A DNA stretch of 39,143 nt, from positions 1 through 39,143 of the forward strand of contig NZ_JAQYWD010000047.1 of assembly GCF_030145145.1 (NCBI RefSeq), written 5' to 3'. This document shows positions 1 through 8,497 of the stretch, piece by piece. The stretch comes from Desulfobacula sp. (GTDB taxonomy: Bacteria > Desulfobacterota > Desulfobacteria > Desulfobacterales > Desulfobacteraceae). The notes under the pieces are model-generated. The model made no database searches, was not told where the DNA came from, and worked only from the letters and a program-made list of their open reading frames with translations. How positions within the stretch are numbered: position 1 is the first letter of the stretch; the number at the start of each line of letters is the position of its first letter. The translations under genes were made by a program, and so were the position numbers.

Positions 1-240
1 GTATTGGGGTTTGATCCCATCTGGTTTTCCATTATTTTCATCCTCAATATGCAGGTGGCGTATCTGACACCGCCTTTTGGGTGGGCATTGATCATGATGA
101 AGGGCGTAGCACCGCCCGGTATTACCACAAGGGATATCTGGCTATCAATTCCACCCTTCGTGATCATGCAGTTAATTGTCTTGATACTGGTAATGATTTT
201 TCCGCAACTGGCCTTATGGCTGCCGGATAAGATGATGTAA
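1..240 (+). CDS. TRAP transporter large permease (DctM-like), C-terminal part
   Basis: This is the end of an ORF that begins upstream of the window; the reading frame is open from base 1. The last 79 or so residues match the C-terminus of the large membrane subunit of TRAP (tripartite ATP-independent periplasmic) transporters, with the conserved stretch YLTPPFGWALIMMKGVAPP followed by a final hydrophobic helix ending FPQLALWLP. This subunit carries the sodium-coupled transport channel in the inner membrane and imports organic acids or similar solutes delivered by a periplasmic binding protein. The aminotransferase gene starts 58 bp downstream on the same strand, so the imported solute could be an amino compound, but the substrate cannot be read from this fragment. 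Confidence 0.9.
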   Translation, partial: VLGFDPIWFSIIFILNMQVAYLTPPFGWALIMMKGVAPPGITTRDIWLSIPPFVIMQLIVLILVMIFPQLALWLPDKMM

Positions 241-298
241 AAACCTAAAGACCGAAATTTAAGTTACACAATAAGTTTTTTTAACAAGGAGACATACG

Positions 299-1687
299 AT
301 GATTAAAGAATCTGATCTTGAGAAACTGTCCTTTCCCGATGCCCCGAACATCATAACGGATTCAGTCCCAGGCCCCAAAAGCCTCAAACAGCTCCAGGAG
401 GCCCCCGAGTTTGAATCCATGGCAAGGGGTGCCGGCAGATTTCCTTTTGTTTTTGATGACGGATTTGGATCCACTGTAAAAGATCCGGATGGCAACCTGT
501 ATATCGATATCACGGCAGGTGTTGCAGTCAACTCTGTCGGGAGAAGACATCCCCGGGTTGTCGAAGCCATCAACAAACAGTCTAACAAGCTGATGCACGC
601 CAGTGACTGCAGCAGCTCTCTTCGACTGGAGCTGGCCAAGAAAGTATCCGGCATCATGCCCAAGGGCCTTAAAGACAATTGCATTACCTACTTCACCCAA
701 TCGGGTTCCAGTGCTCTGGAATCTGCCATTAAATTTGTCAGAAAAATAACCGGAAGATCCCAGATCATCGCTTTTCACGGCGCCTATCATGGGGTTCATT
801 GCGGATGTGGTTCCTTGACCACAGGGGATCAGTACCGGAAAGACTTTGGGCCGTTTATTCCCGGCGTTATCCATGCACCGTATCCCTATTCGTATCGATG
901 CTGCTTTGGCACAAAAAGCCAGAAGGCCTGTGAAGAGATGTGTGCCAATTATGTGGAATACCTTTTGAACACCCCCTATACGGCTGCCGATGACGTGGGG
1001 GCTGTGATCATCGAAGCCCAGCAGGGGGAAGGTGGCTACCTTGCGCCAAACCCTGAATTTTTCCAGCGATTAAAAGCATCCTGTGAACGACACGGCGCCC
1101 TGTTTATTGCTGACGAAGTACAGTCCGGCGCCGGACGTTCCGGCAAGATGTGGGCCATTGAACACAGTGATGTTGAACCGGACATGCTGACCTTTGGCAA
1201 AGGGATGGGAGGTGACGTGCCAATGGCAGGTCTTTCCATCAGAAAAGATCTGGCCAAAAAAATCGTGGATGGTTCCCAGCCGAACACCTTTGCCGCGAAT
1301 GGCGTTTCTGCCGCCGTCTGCATGACAAATATTGATATTATCACGGAAAACGATTGTGAATTGGTGAACAGGGTTGCCAAACTCGGTGAGCAGACCAAAA
1401 AAAGACTCCTTAAAGGAGCCAAGGAAATAGACTGTATTGGTGATGTTCGGGGTCGGGGGTACATGATCGGCATTGAACTGGTCAAAGACAAAAAGACAAA
1501 AGAACCCTTTGATGCGGATTTAATGGGCCAAGTCATCATGGGAATGATGGGTAAGGGAATTATTTTAGTGCCCTGCGGCCGGTATGGAAATGTTCTCAGG
1601 TTCATGCCCCCCCTCACCATTCCGAAAAAATATTTGGACAGAGCTTCAGATGCACTTCTTGAAGTCCTGGGGGATATTCACTATTAA
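299..1687 (+). CDS. Class III (PLP-dependent) aminotransferase
   Basis: A 462-aa fold-type I aminotransferase of the class III family (acetylornithine/GABA/omega-amino acid group), of normal full length. Visible marks are the phosphate-binding GSSALESA near residue 136, AFHGAYHG near 158, the cofactor-binding Asp272 in IADEVQSGAGR, and the Schiff-base Lys301 in LTFGKGMGGDVP. It would move an amino group between an omega- or alpha-amino donor and a keto acid in the cytoplasm. The start is supported by a strong ribosome-binding site (aaggagacatacg) before ATG. Being directly downstream of a TRAP permease, it probably catabolises the imported solute. The cysteine-rich loop RCCFGTKSQKACEEMC (about 200-215) is notable. 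The exact substrate (GABA, beta-alanine, taurine or other) is not resolved. Confidence 0.9.
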   Translation: MIKESDLEKLSFPDAPNIITDSVPGPKSLKQLQEAPEFESMARGAGRFPFVFDDGFGSTVKDPDGNLYIDITAGVAVNSVGRRHPRVVEAINKQSNKLMHASDCSSSLRLELAKKVSGIMPKGLKDNCITYFTQSGSSALESAIKFVRKITGRSQIIAFHGAYHGVHCGCGSLTTGDQYRKDFGPFIPGVIHAPYPYSYRCCFGTKSQKACEEMCANYVEYLLNTPYTAADDVGAVIIEAQQGEGGYLAPNPEFFQRLKASCERHGALFIADEVQSGAGRSGKMWAIEHSDVEPDMLTFGKGMGGDVPMAGLSIRKDLAKKIVDGSQPNTFAANGVSAAVCMTNIDIITENDCELVNRVAKLGEQTKKRLLKGAKEIDCIGDVRGRGYMIGIELVKDKKTKEPFDADLMGQVIMGMMGKGIILVPCGRYGNVLRFMPPLTIPKKYLDRASDALLEVLGDIHY

Positions 1688-1858
1688 ACAAAATAAAATT
1701 TATTCCTGAAATTATTCACCCGGTCCGCAAGATTCGGCCGTTATGAGCCAGTGACCTGCGGATCGGTCATAAAAACATCGAATCACCCGAAAATTTAAAC
1801 TGTTCAGATCATCTTGAATCGATTGGGGTGACGTCGGAAGCAATTGTTCTGCAAAAAA

Positions 1859-1864
1859 AGGGAG
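1859..1864 (+). promoter_or_regulatory. Ribosome-binding site fixing the TTG start of the cupin gene
   Basis: AGGGAG lies 9 nt before the TTG at 1874. The longer in-frame alternative, TTG at 1844, has no comparable site, so translation from 1874 is preferred. Confidence 0.55.
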
Positions 1865-1873
1865 TTTGAAACG

Positions 1874-2374
1874 TTGCCTGATAGTAAATATGGAAAGTAT
1901 ATTATCCGCAGTCCCCTGGTTGTTGACCCGAATTGTCCACCGGGTGAAGGGATCAAAGGGGTTACCTTTCCCAATGAAATTTTTATGAGTCCCCATCTTG
2001 TGAAAGGATGCCCCCTGCTGGTGGATATTGGATGGCATTTTACCGTCCCTGATCCAGACCCGGTTGAAGGGACGCATTTCCATGATTTTGATATGGTGTT
2101 ATGCTTTGTGGGCTCTGACCCGAAGGACCCTTCCAATCTGGGCGCCATACTTGAAATGCAATTGGGTGGTGAAAAACATATGCTGACCAAAACCTGCTCA
2201 ATTTTCATTCCCAAAGGTCTTGAACATTGTCCGTTAATCCATAGAAGAGTGGACAGACCCTATCTTCAGATCGAGTTTGCCGTCAGCGATCTAGCCAGCT
2301 ATATTGTCCCTAATTTTACAAAAACCATTTCTATTAACACCAAACCTTTTGTGGATGCTGCTTCCAATATCTAG
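1874..2374 (+). CDS. Small cupin-domain protein
   Basis: About 166 aa from a TTG start chosen for its AGGGAG site; an in-frame TTG at 1844 would add 10 residues. The protein shows both cupin motifs: GTHFHDFDMV, giving two histidines and an acidic residue, and later IFIPKGLEHCPL, giving the third histidine. It therefore probably binds a divalent metal in a single beta-barrel. Cupins of this size may be dioxygenases, isomerases, decarboxylases or sensors, and nothing here decides between them. It has no signal peptide, so it is cytoplasmic. It follows the aminotransferase on the same strand after a gap of about 185 bp, so a shared catabolic pathway is possible but not shown. Confidence 0.7.
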   Translation: MPDSKYGKYIIRSPLVVDPNCPPGEGIKGVTFPNEIFMSPHLVKGCPLLVDIGWHFTVPDPDPVEGTHFHDFDMVLCFVGSDPKDPSNLGAILEMQLGGEKHMLTKTCSIFIPKGLEHCPLIHRRVDRPYLQIEFAVSDLASYIVPNFTKTISINTKPFVDAASNI

Positions 2375-2425
2375 TATACTTGTTCAAACAGGATGAATTA
2401 AAAAAACAAAACAAGGATAAAAAAG

Positions 2426-2923
2426 ATGACGTCAAAAAATATATTAACCGGCAAGAAAATTCTGGTCGTAGATGATGAACCGGATGTGTTAGCGACATTA
2501 ATTGAACTTTTGGATATGTGCAAACTAGACACGGCTGCTTCTTTTGAGGAAGGAAAGCGTCTACTGGAAGACCAAAATTATGATCTTGCCATTCTGGATA
2601 TCATGGGCGTAAGAGGATTTGATTTGCTGAAGATTGCCAATCATCAAAAAATCCCTGCTCTCATGCTCACCGCCAATGCATTATCGGAAGAAAGCCTTAA
2701 AAAATCTGCCCAGGATGGTGCTGCCTACTTTGCACCCAAAGACAAAATGGCGGACATTGAACTTTTTGTTGCCGATGTCCTCACGGCATTGAAGATGAAA
2801 AAAAGTACCTGGGAAAAGTGGTTTGACAGACTATCCAAATTCTATGATGGCCGATTTCATGGGACAGGCTGGAGAGAACAGGAAAAAAAATTCTGGGCGA
2901 GCAAAATAAAAACAAAATTTTAA
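2426..2923 (+). CDS. CheY-like response regulator with short C-terminal extension
   Basis: A 165-aa protein whose first 125 residues form a receiver domain: acidic pair Asp16/Asp17 in VVDDEPD, phospho-acceptor Asp58 in LAILDIMG, Thr82 in LMLTANA and Lys105 in FAPKDK. All phosphorylation residues are present. The remaining 40 residues are basic and aromatic (WEKWFDRLSKFYDGRFHGTGW) and match no output domain I recognise. It has no DNA-binding domain, so it probably acts through protein contacts or as a phosphate relay. No histidine kinase gene is adjacent. The RBS is aagga, 8-9 nt before ATG. It ends 36 bp from the convergent gene behind it. Confidence 0.88.
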   Translation: MTSKNILTGKKILVVDDEPDVLATLIELLDMCKLDTAASFEEGKRLLEDQNYDLAILDIMGVRGFDLLKIANHQKIPALMLTANALSEESLKKSAQDGAAYFAPKDKMADIELFVADVLTALKMKKSTWEKWFDRLSKFYDGRFHGTGWREQEKKFWASKIKTKF

Positions 2924-2959
2924 GCCTGTATATTCCTGTTCTCTTGTCCCGTTCTGCCC

Positions 2960-4600
2960 TTATTCCACCATTTGGATCAGCTCATAAGAGATGAGCATAC
3001 TTCTGGGTGCCGAGGTGAGTTTGGAGCCTGATCGTTTGATCATGGCCACGAGGAATTCCACTGTCCCATCATTGTCATGGTCCCCAATGTCAATGCAGGT
3101 AATTTGACCGGGCAATCGTTTGGGCAGATGTTCATCCGGGGTAAGGCCCATCTCATTCATGGAGAAGATGTCAATACTTCCTTTTTTAAACGACCGGGTG
3201 CTGGGCAAAAGATAGTTGGCATCTTCTTTGTTATGGATCACAAACAATTCAGTTTTACCATCCCCTCCAAGGTCAAACACAAGGTTTCTGGGTTGAAAAT
3301 AATTAAAATTCGCTTCAGTAAACTCATGAACAACCTTGGGGAACTTATAATAGATGTTGCTGCCCCCGTACCCTTTATCACTTTCCCATATTTTACGTCC
3401 GGATTCATTGAAGATCACCAGCCGGCCCTTCTGGTCCGTAAACACAAAATTTGTGGCCTCTTTATTCAATACGTCCCCTGATGTCAGGCTCATGATGGAA
3501 AATTCCCCGGGTGTTCTTAGCGTCATTCCCTGGATATAGGTTTGATTATCCCATTCAACCTTGAAAACGCTCTTGGGCACATAAGGGCCTTCTTTACCTG
3601 TCAGTTGACCATACAGCGCTTCAGTCCCCTTTGCATCCTTAACCACCTTAAAATACCAGGGAAACGTTTCATTCTGTTTGATATAACCGGTTCCGGTATA
3701 CTCAATGACAAAGGATTTCACTTGTTTGGAACTGCTGGAAAACCGTGTAATAAAAATTTCCGACCGTCCGTTATGATTAATGTCGGCCACGTCCACGCCA
3801 ATGAGCTTCATGATGGGAACGTCTTCTTCGATTTTTTGAACAGACTGCAATCGCCCATTCGCCTGGGTTTTAAAAATTTCAATGGTCCGGTCATAGATAA
3901 TGACGATTTCATTTTTCTTGTCCCCGTCAAGATCCCCGATGGCCATACCATTTAACGCACCATTTATTGTCAAAAGGGTCTCAAACTGACCTAACGGGCT
4001 CACCGGCCCCTGCCGGGCAGTTAACACGTTCTGCTGCGCTGACTGCTGGGGCTTGAATGCGTGGGTCTCCCGGCCAAATACCTTATAATTTATTTCTGCT
4101 GTGATTTCATCCAGTTCCGGAATAACCGCACCCATTTCATTTGCCTGTCGGAAGAAGGTCAGTGCGGGTGTATTGTTTTTACTGTCAATCATGTTGACAT
4201 CCAGACTCATGCTGTTTCCAAAAAGGGTTAAGCTGCCGAACAGGACATAATCCACATTTAAAAAAGCGCCAATTTTTTTGGCAATGGTTTCATTCACCCC
4301 CTGGGCCATGGACAATTCAGTCGCAGAACCCTTTAACCTGTTTTCAAGGTCCTCCCGGGTCAGGACTTCCACTTCATCCATGTAATTGATCCGTGATGAA
4401 AGCATATCAAAAATCCCTTTTTTCAAAAAGGTAAGATCCTCCTGGGTGTTGATAACAAAGGGAAGAACAGCAACTTTTTTTGTTTCCTTTGGAAAGCCGG
4501 GACTTGCCAGAATAACAACACAGGCCAGGGCGGCCAGGGCAATATAGTTCAGTCTCCGAACAGATGTTTTTATTTTCAAAATAAAGCTCCTTTTCATCAT
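2960..4600 (-). CDS. Secreted TolB/FlgO-like N-domain protein with FG-GAP (VCBS) repeats
   Basis: 546 aa. A basic N-terminus and hydrophobic helix (about 17-35, ending in an SPG region) form a signal peptide or anchor. Residues 40-150 (KKVAVLPF..., DYVLFGSLTLFG) resemble the TolB N-terminal/FlgO/CsgG-like alpha-beta domain. From about 220 there are at least four FG-GAP/VCBS-type blades with D-x-D/N-x-D-G loops: GDLDGDKKNEI, ADINHNGRSEI, FDLGGDGKTEL and IGDHDNDGTVEF. This predicts a calcium-binding beta-propeller in the periplasm. The function is unknown; adhesion or envelope scaffolding is plausible. The start is uncertain: a TTG at 4579 lies 7 nt after AGGAG and gives a cleaner signal peptide than the ATG used here. 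Confidence 0.8.
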   Translation of the reverse strand: MMKRSFILKIKTSVRRLNYIALAALACVVILASPGFPKETKKVAVLPFVINTQEDLTFLKKGIFDMLSSRINYMDEVEVLTREDLENRLKGSATELSMAQGVNETIAKKIGAFLNVDYVLFGSLTLFGNSMSLDVNMIDSKNNTPALTFFRQANEMGAVIPELDEITAEINYKVFGRETHAFKPQQSAQQNVLTARQGPVSPLGQFETLLTINGALNGMAIGDLDGDKKNEIVIIYDRTIEIFKTQANGRLQSVQKIEEDVPIMKLIGVDVADINHNGRSEIFITRFSSSSKQVKSFVIEYTGTGYIKQNETFPWYFKVVKDAKGTEALYGQLTGKEGPYVPKSVFKVEWDNQTYIQGMTLRTPGEFSIMSLTSGDVLNKEATNFVFTDQKGRLVIFNESGRKIWESDKGYGGSNIYYKFPKVVHEFTEANFNYFQPRNLVFDLGGDGKTELFVIHNKEDANYLLPSTRSFKKGSIDIFSMNEMGLTPDEHLPKRLPGQITCIDIGDHDNDGTVEFLVAMIKRSGSKLTSAPRSMLISYELIQMVE

Positions 4601-4627
4601 GGGGTGACCCCAAGCTTTTGTTAACTG

Positions 4628-4657
4628 TTTATGCCAGCATCACGTATGGTCAGTCAA
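4628..4657 (-). promoter_or_regulatory. Candidate sigma70-type promoter for the FG-GAP gene
   Basis: On the minus strand, TTGACT and CATAAA are separated by 18 nt, and the -10 is 28 nt before the ATG at 4600. It was found by inspection only and lies in the gap between mutL and the FG-GAP gene. Confidence 0.4.
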
Positions 4658-4722
4658 GTCACCATTGCATAACAGGGATAACGCCATATCGTATCGGCCA
4701 TTATATATAACAACAAAATCCG

Positions 4723-6522
4723 TCATACAACCCTTTTAAACAACTTTTCAAGCCGGTCCTTTGTCAGCGTCACCATGGTGGGTCTGCCATGGGGACAATG
4801 CAGGGCATTTTTGCAGTGTTCAAGATCTGTCAACAGTCTTTTCATTTCCGGAAAATTCATGAGTTTATTGGCCCTCAGGGCACTGTGACACGACAAGGTC
4901 ACAAGGGTTTGTTCCAGCCAGTCCTTTTTTGAAAAATCATTTTTCCCTTGAATTTTATTTTCCAATATGTCAACGATCAGCGGCGCGGCTTCTTTCTCAT
5001 CTATGATGGAAGGGATGGCCTTGATCACATAGGTTGATCCGCCAAACGGCACAATATCAAATCCAAAGGATGTCAACTCTTCCTGTATCTTAGACAGCGC
5101 ATCAGACTCCCGGGCATTCAGGTCAAGGGTCTCAGGCACAATTAAATCCTGGCGCACGGTCTCAAGGGATGCCTGGCGTTTGCTGAGCTGTTCATACAGG
5201 ATTCGCTCATGGGCGGCATGCTGATCAATGAGCACCAGACCGTCATCAGATTCGGCCAGGATATAGGTCCCCAGCACCTGTCCCAGGATTCTTTTGAAAA
5301 ACGAGTAGCCCCCCAAAGGAGACGGTCCGTTTTCTTGAATCGTTGTACCACCAGCGCTGAGCCCTTTCTTTTCAGGGGAAAAGCGATCCTGCGTCACAGG
5401 CATATCCCACTCAATGACCTGCTGCTCGGCTTTTTGACAGGGCGCTTGACCCGGATTGCGGGGGAGATTCAAACCCGCATTCCCGACCTTTTCAGGGAGG
5501 GTATCAGATGCTGAATAGGCCCCGGCATTTTCCTGGGCGGCCATAAGGGCCTTGTTTACGGCCTCAGATACGGCCAGATAGACCGGGCGAGAATTGAAAA
5601 ATTTGATTTCCCGTTTGGCAGGATGAACATTCACATCCACCTGATCATAGGCAATGGTGATAAACAAAACCCCCATGGGAAACCGGCCTTTCATGATCCG
5701 GCCCTTGTACCCCTGGAATATGGCCGATACCAGTCCCCGGTCATACACCAACCGGTTGTTCACGAATAAAAAAAATTTTGACGAAGTGCTCCGGGTGATC
5801 AACGGATGGGAACAATATCCATGAATACGCAGAACCGCGTCAGAAAACTCAAGGGGATACAATTTATTGACAACATCCCTTCCAAGAATACGAACACATC
5901 TTTGGAACAGGTCATCGGCGGATGAAAAATTTTTTTGCAATTTCCCATTTAAAAATAACCGGAACTGGATATGGGAATGTCCCAGGGCCATACCGGAGAT
6001 GACATCGACAACATGCCCCGCTTCAGTGGCATCGGATTTTAAAAATTTTTTCCGGGCCGGTGTGTTAAAAAAAAGATGTTTCACTTCCACCAGGGTTCCC
6101 ACGGGTGCCCCGGCATCGGAAACATTCTGTATTTTCCCCCCGGTAATGTCTATTCTGGTTCCGATATCAGACCCATTGGGTCGCGTCACCATGGTAAATT
6201 TAGACACAGATGCAATGGAAGGGAGTGCCTCGCCCCGGAATCCCATGGTGGAAATGGAAAAAAGATCTGCCTGGGCAAAAAGCTTGCTTGTGGCATACCG
6301 CTCAATGGATAACAGCGCATCATCCCGGGCAAGCCCCGTCCCATTATCAGACACCCGAATTAAAGATTTCCCCCCCCGTTCAATTTCAATGGTGATACGG
6401 GTGGCATTGGCGTCAATACTGTTTTCAACCAGTTCTTTTACCACGGAAACAGGTCTTTGAACCACCTCTCCTGCGGCAATCTGGTTGGAAAGGATTTCAG
6501 GCAGGATTCTGACGACGGTCAT
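4723..6522 (-). CDS. mutL: DNA mismatch repair protein MutL (endonuclease-type)
   Basis: 599 aa, normal for MutL. The N-terminal GHKL ATPase (1-330) has ELVENSIDA with Glu33/Asn34, the DNGTG loop (59-63), MGFRGEAL and the conserved NTPARKKFLK. After a variable proline-rich linker (about 335-400), the C-terminal dimerisation domain carries the endonuclease motif DQHAAHERILYE (DQHA-x2-E-x4-E, residues 433-444) and CPHGRP near the end. Both indicate an active nicking MutL as used by bacteria lacking MutH. MutL links MutS mismatch recognition to strand incision. It is the last gene of a minus-strand operon and overlaps the preceding 64-aa gene by 26 bp, suggesting translational coupling. Confidence 0.97.
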   Translation of the reverse strand: MTVVRILPEILSNQIAAGEVVQRPVSVVKELVENSIDANATRITIEIERGGKSLIRVSDNGTGLARDDALLSIERYATSKLFAQADLFSISTMGFRGEALPSIASVSKFTMVTRPNGSDIGTRIDITGGKIQNVSDAGAPVGTLVEVKHLFFNTPARKKFLKSDATEAGHVVDVISGMALGHSHIQFRLFLNGKLQKNFSSADDLFQRCVRILGRDVVNKLYPLEFSDAVLRIHGYCSHPLITRSTSSKFFLFVNNRLVYDRGLVSAIFQGYKGRIMKGRFPMGVLFITIAYDQVDVNVHPAKREIKFFNSRPVYLAVSEAVNKALMAAQENAGAYSASDTLPEKVGNAGLNLPRNPGQAPCQKAEQQVIEWDMPVTQDRFSPEKKGLSAGGTTIQENGPSPLGGYSFFKRILGQVLGTYILAESDDGLVLIDQHAAHERILYEQLSKRQASLETVRQDLIVPETLDLNARESDALSKIQEELTSFGFDIVPFGGSTYVIKAIPSIIDEKEAAPLIVDILENKIQGKNDFSKKDWLEQTLVTLSCHSALRANKLMNFPEMKRLLTDLEHCKNALHCPHGRPTMVTLTKDRLEKLFKRVV

Positions 6523-6691
6523 CGTTTACCAGCCTTAACAAAAATTGGGAATCCTTTGGACTTAAATCAAATTGAAAACTGGCATCATCCACCAATCGGG
6601 TCAAATTAATGTCAGGATTTTCTTTTCTTTTTTCCGATATCCACTTGACCGCTTTTTTTAATGCCTCGCTCTTGGGTTGCACGGTTGACAT
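6497..6691 (-). CDS. Small conserved-looking protein between gatA and mutL
   Basis: 64 aa, mostly helical and charged (KKAVKWISEKRKENPD, then DDASFQFDLSPKDSQFLLRLV). I do not recognise a named family. It has a strong ribosome-binding site (aaaggagatgacag before ATG), sits 18 bp after gatA and overlaps the mutL start by 26 bp, so it is very likely translated as part of the operon. The overlap suggests that reading it helps initiate mutL. No signal peptide or membrane segment is present. Confidence 0.7.
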   Translation of the reverse strand: MSTVQPKSEALKKAVKWISEKRKENPDINLTRLVDDASFQFDLSPKDSQFLLRLVNDDRRQNPA

Positions 6692-6709
6692 CTGTCATCT
6701 CCTTTCGGG

Positions 6710-8182
6710 TTAAAGATTAGGCAGCACCTTGTCCAGTTGAAGGGTTTGTTCAACCCCATACCCTGCTCTTAAAAGTGACATTTCATCAAACCGCTTGGCC
6801 ATCATCTGGATGCCAATGGGCAGTCCTTTTGAAGAATATCCTGCAGGAACAGATATTCCGGGAATACCGGCCATGTTAGCGGAAAGCGTAAAAATATCAG
6901 TTAAATACATGGTTAAGGGATCATCCACATTCTCACCGATTTTAAATGCAGGGGCCGGCGCCACAGGAGACAAGATAAAATCACAGGTCTCAAACGCCTT
7001 TGAAAAGTCTTCCATGATAAGGGTCCTAACCTGGGATGCCCTCCCGTAATACGCGTCATAATACCCGGCCGAAAGTGCATACGTTCCGATCAAAATCCGT
7101 CTTTGAACTTCCAGGCCAAACCCCTTTGACTTGGTTTTTTTATACATCTCCATCAGGTCATCACAGGTGGTGTCCCTGAAACCGTATTTAACCCCATCAA
7201 ATCGGGCAAGATTGGAACTGGCTTCGCAGGGCGCAATAATATAATAAGCGGCCACCACATAATCCGTGTGGGGCAAAGAGATCTCCTTGATCTCAACACC
7301 CAGGTCCTGAAACATTTTTTTTGCATCCTTAAAAACCCGTTCAACATCCGGGTCAATTCCGTCAACAGACAGATATTCTTTGGGGATTCCCGCTGTCATC
7401 CCTTTCAAAGACCCTTTTTCAAACTGGCCCATGGCTGCTGTAAAATCAGGCACATCCACCCGTGCACTGGTGGAATCCATGGGATCATTCCCGGATATGA
7501 CATTCAGCAGCACAGCCGCATCCCTGACGGTCTGGGTGATCGGCCCAATCTGATCAAGGGAAGAGGCATAGGAGACCAGACCGAACCGGGAGACCCGGCC
7601 ATAAGTCGGTTTCAGTCCGACAACGCCGCAATGAGACGCCGGTTGGCGAATAGATCCCCCGGTATCGGTTCCCAAAGCAGCACAACAAAACCGGGCCGCA
7701 ACAGCGGCTGCAGACCCCCCACTGGAACCACCGGGCACATACGCCTTGTTCCAGGGATTTTTTGTGACTTTACAAGATGAATTCTCCGTTGAAGAGCCCA
7801 TGGCAAATTCATCTAAATTGGTTTTGCCGATAATGACGGCACCGCTTTCTTTTAATTTTGACACAACGGTTCCGTCATATTGCGGGACAAAATTATCCAG
7901 AATCTTTGAGGCACAGGTGGTTCTCATTCCTTTGGTGCACAAGAGATCTTTTAATGCAATAGGCACGCCGGTCAAAACGGATAGATTGTTCCCCGCAATA
8001 TCCATATCTGCTTTTTTTGCCTGTTCCAGGGCCAGTTCTTTGTCCACCGTAATAAACGCACCAATGTCATCATCATAGGTTTCAATTCTTTCAAGGAACG
8101 CATTGGTCAGCTCAACAGAAGAGATCTTTCGGTCAATGAGATGCTTTTGGGCGCTCCCAATGGTAAGTTCATGGTATTCCAT
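6710..8182 (-). CDS. gatA: Asp-tRNA(Asn)/Glu-tRNA(Gln) amidotransferase subunit A
   Basis: 490 aa, the usual GatA length. The amidase-signature Ser-cisSer-Lys triad is visible: Lys78 in PIALKDLL, the serines at 153/154 in PGGSSGGSAAAVA, and Ser177 in GTDTGGSIRQPA. GatA releases ammonia from glutamine and channels it to GatB, which amidates mischarged Glu-tRNA(Gln) or Asp-tRNA(Asn). The RBS is gaagga, 9 nt before ATG. It follows gatC by 27 bp. gatB is not in this window, so the three-subunit enzyme must be completed from elsewhere in the genome. Confidence 0.97.
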   Translation of the reverse strand: MEYHELTIGSAQKHLIDRKISSVELTNAFLERIETYDDDIGAFITVDKELALEQAKKADMDIAGNNLSVLTGVPIALKDLLCTKGMRTTCASKILDNFVPQYDGTVVSKLKESGAVIIGKTNLDEFAMGSSTENSSCKVTKNPWNKAYVPGGSSGGSAAAVAARFCCAALGTDTGGSIRQPASHCGVVGLKPTYGRVSRFGLVSYASSLDQIGPITQTVRDAAVLLNVISGNDPMDSTSARVDVPDFTAAMGQFEKGSLKGMTAGIPKEYLSVDGIDPDVERVFKDAKKMFQDLGVEIKEISLPHTDYVVAAYYIIAPCEASSNLARFDGVKYGFRDTTCDDLMEMYKKTKSKGFGLEVQRRILIGTYALSAGYYDAYYGRASQVRTLIMEDFSKAFETCDFILSPVAPAPAFKIGENVDDPLTMYLTDIFTLSANMAGIPGISVPAGYSSKGLPIGIQMMAKRFDEMSLLRAGYGVEQTLQLDKVLPNL

Positions 8183-8209
8183 TTCATATTTTCCTTCTTT
8201 TTTTCACCA

Positions 8210-8497
8210 TCATTTCACCACCCGGGGAACCGTATAAAAATCCCCATCTCTTTGCGGTGCATTGGCCAGTGTCACATCCGGTCCAGGTGATACGGCCAAT
8301 TCGTCTTCCCGCAATACATTTTGCATGAACGCGGCCCCTGAAGAAAGTTTGACCCCTTGGACATCAACATCCTTGAGCTTATCGATATATTGCAGGATAT
8401 GGCTCAATTGTTCCGCCATTTTTTCTTTTTGTGACGGATCAATCTCCAATCGAGCAAGGTGGGCCATTTTTTCGACTTCATCCGTTGATATCTTCAT
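8210..8497 (-). CDS. gatC: Asp-tRNA(Asn)/Glu-tRNA(Gln) amidotransferase subunit C
   Basis: 95 aa, typical of GatC, with the N-terminal VEKMAHLARLEI helix and the C-terminal LREDE...FYTVPRVVK tail that wraps around GatA/GatB. The ATG at 8497 is chosen because GAGGG lies 6-7 nt upstream; a GTG immediately before it is too close. The gene overlaps the end of the SPOR gene by about 20 bp, so translation is probably coupled. It stabilises the GatAB amidotransferase. Confidence 0.95.
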   Translation of the reverse strand: MKISTDEVEKMAHLARLEIDPSQKEKMAEQLSHILQYIDKLKDVDVQGVKLSSGAAFMQNVLREDELAVSPGPDVTLANAPQRDGDFYTVPRVVK

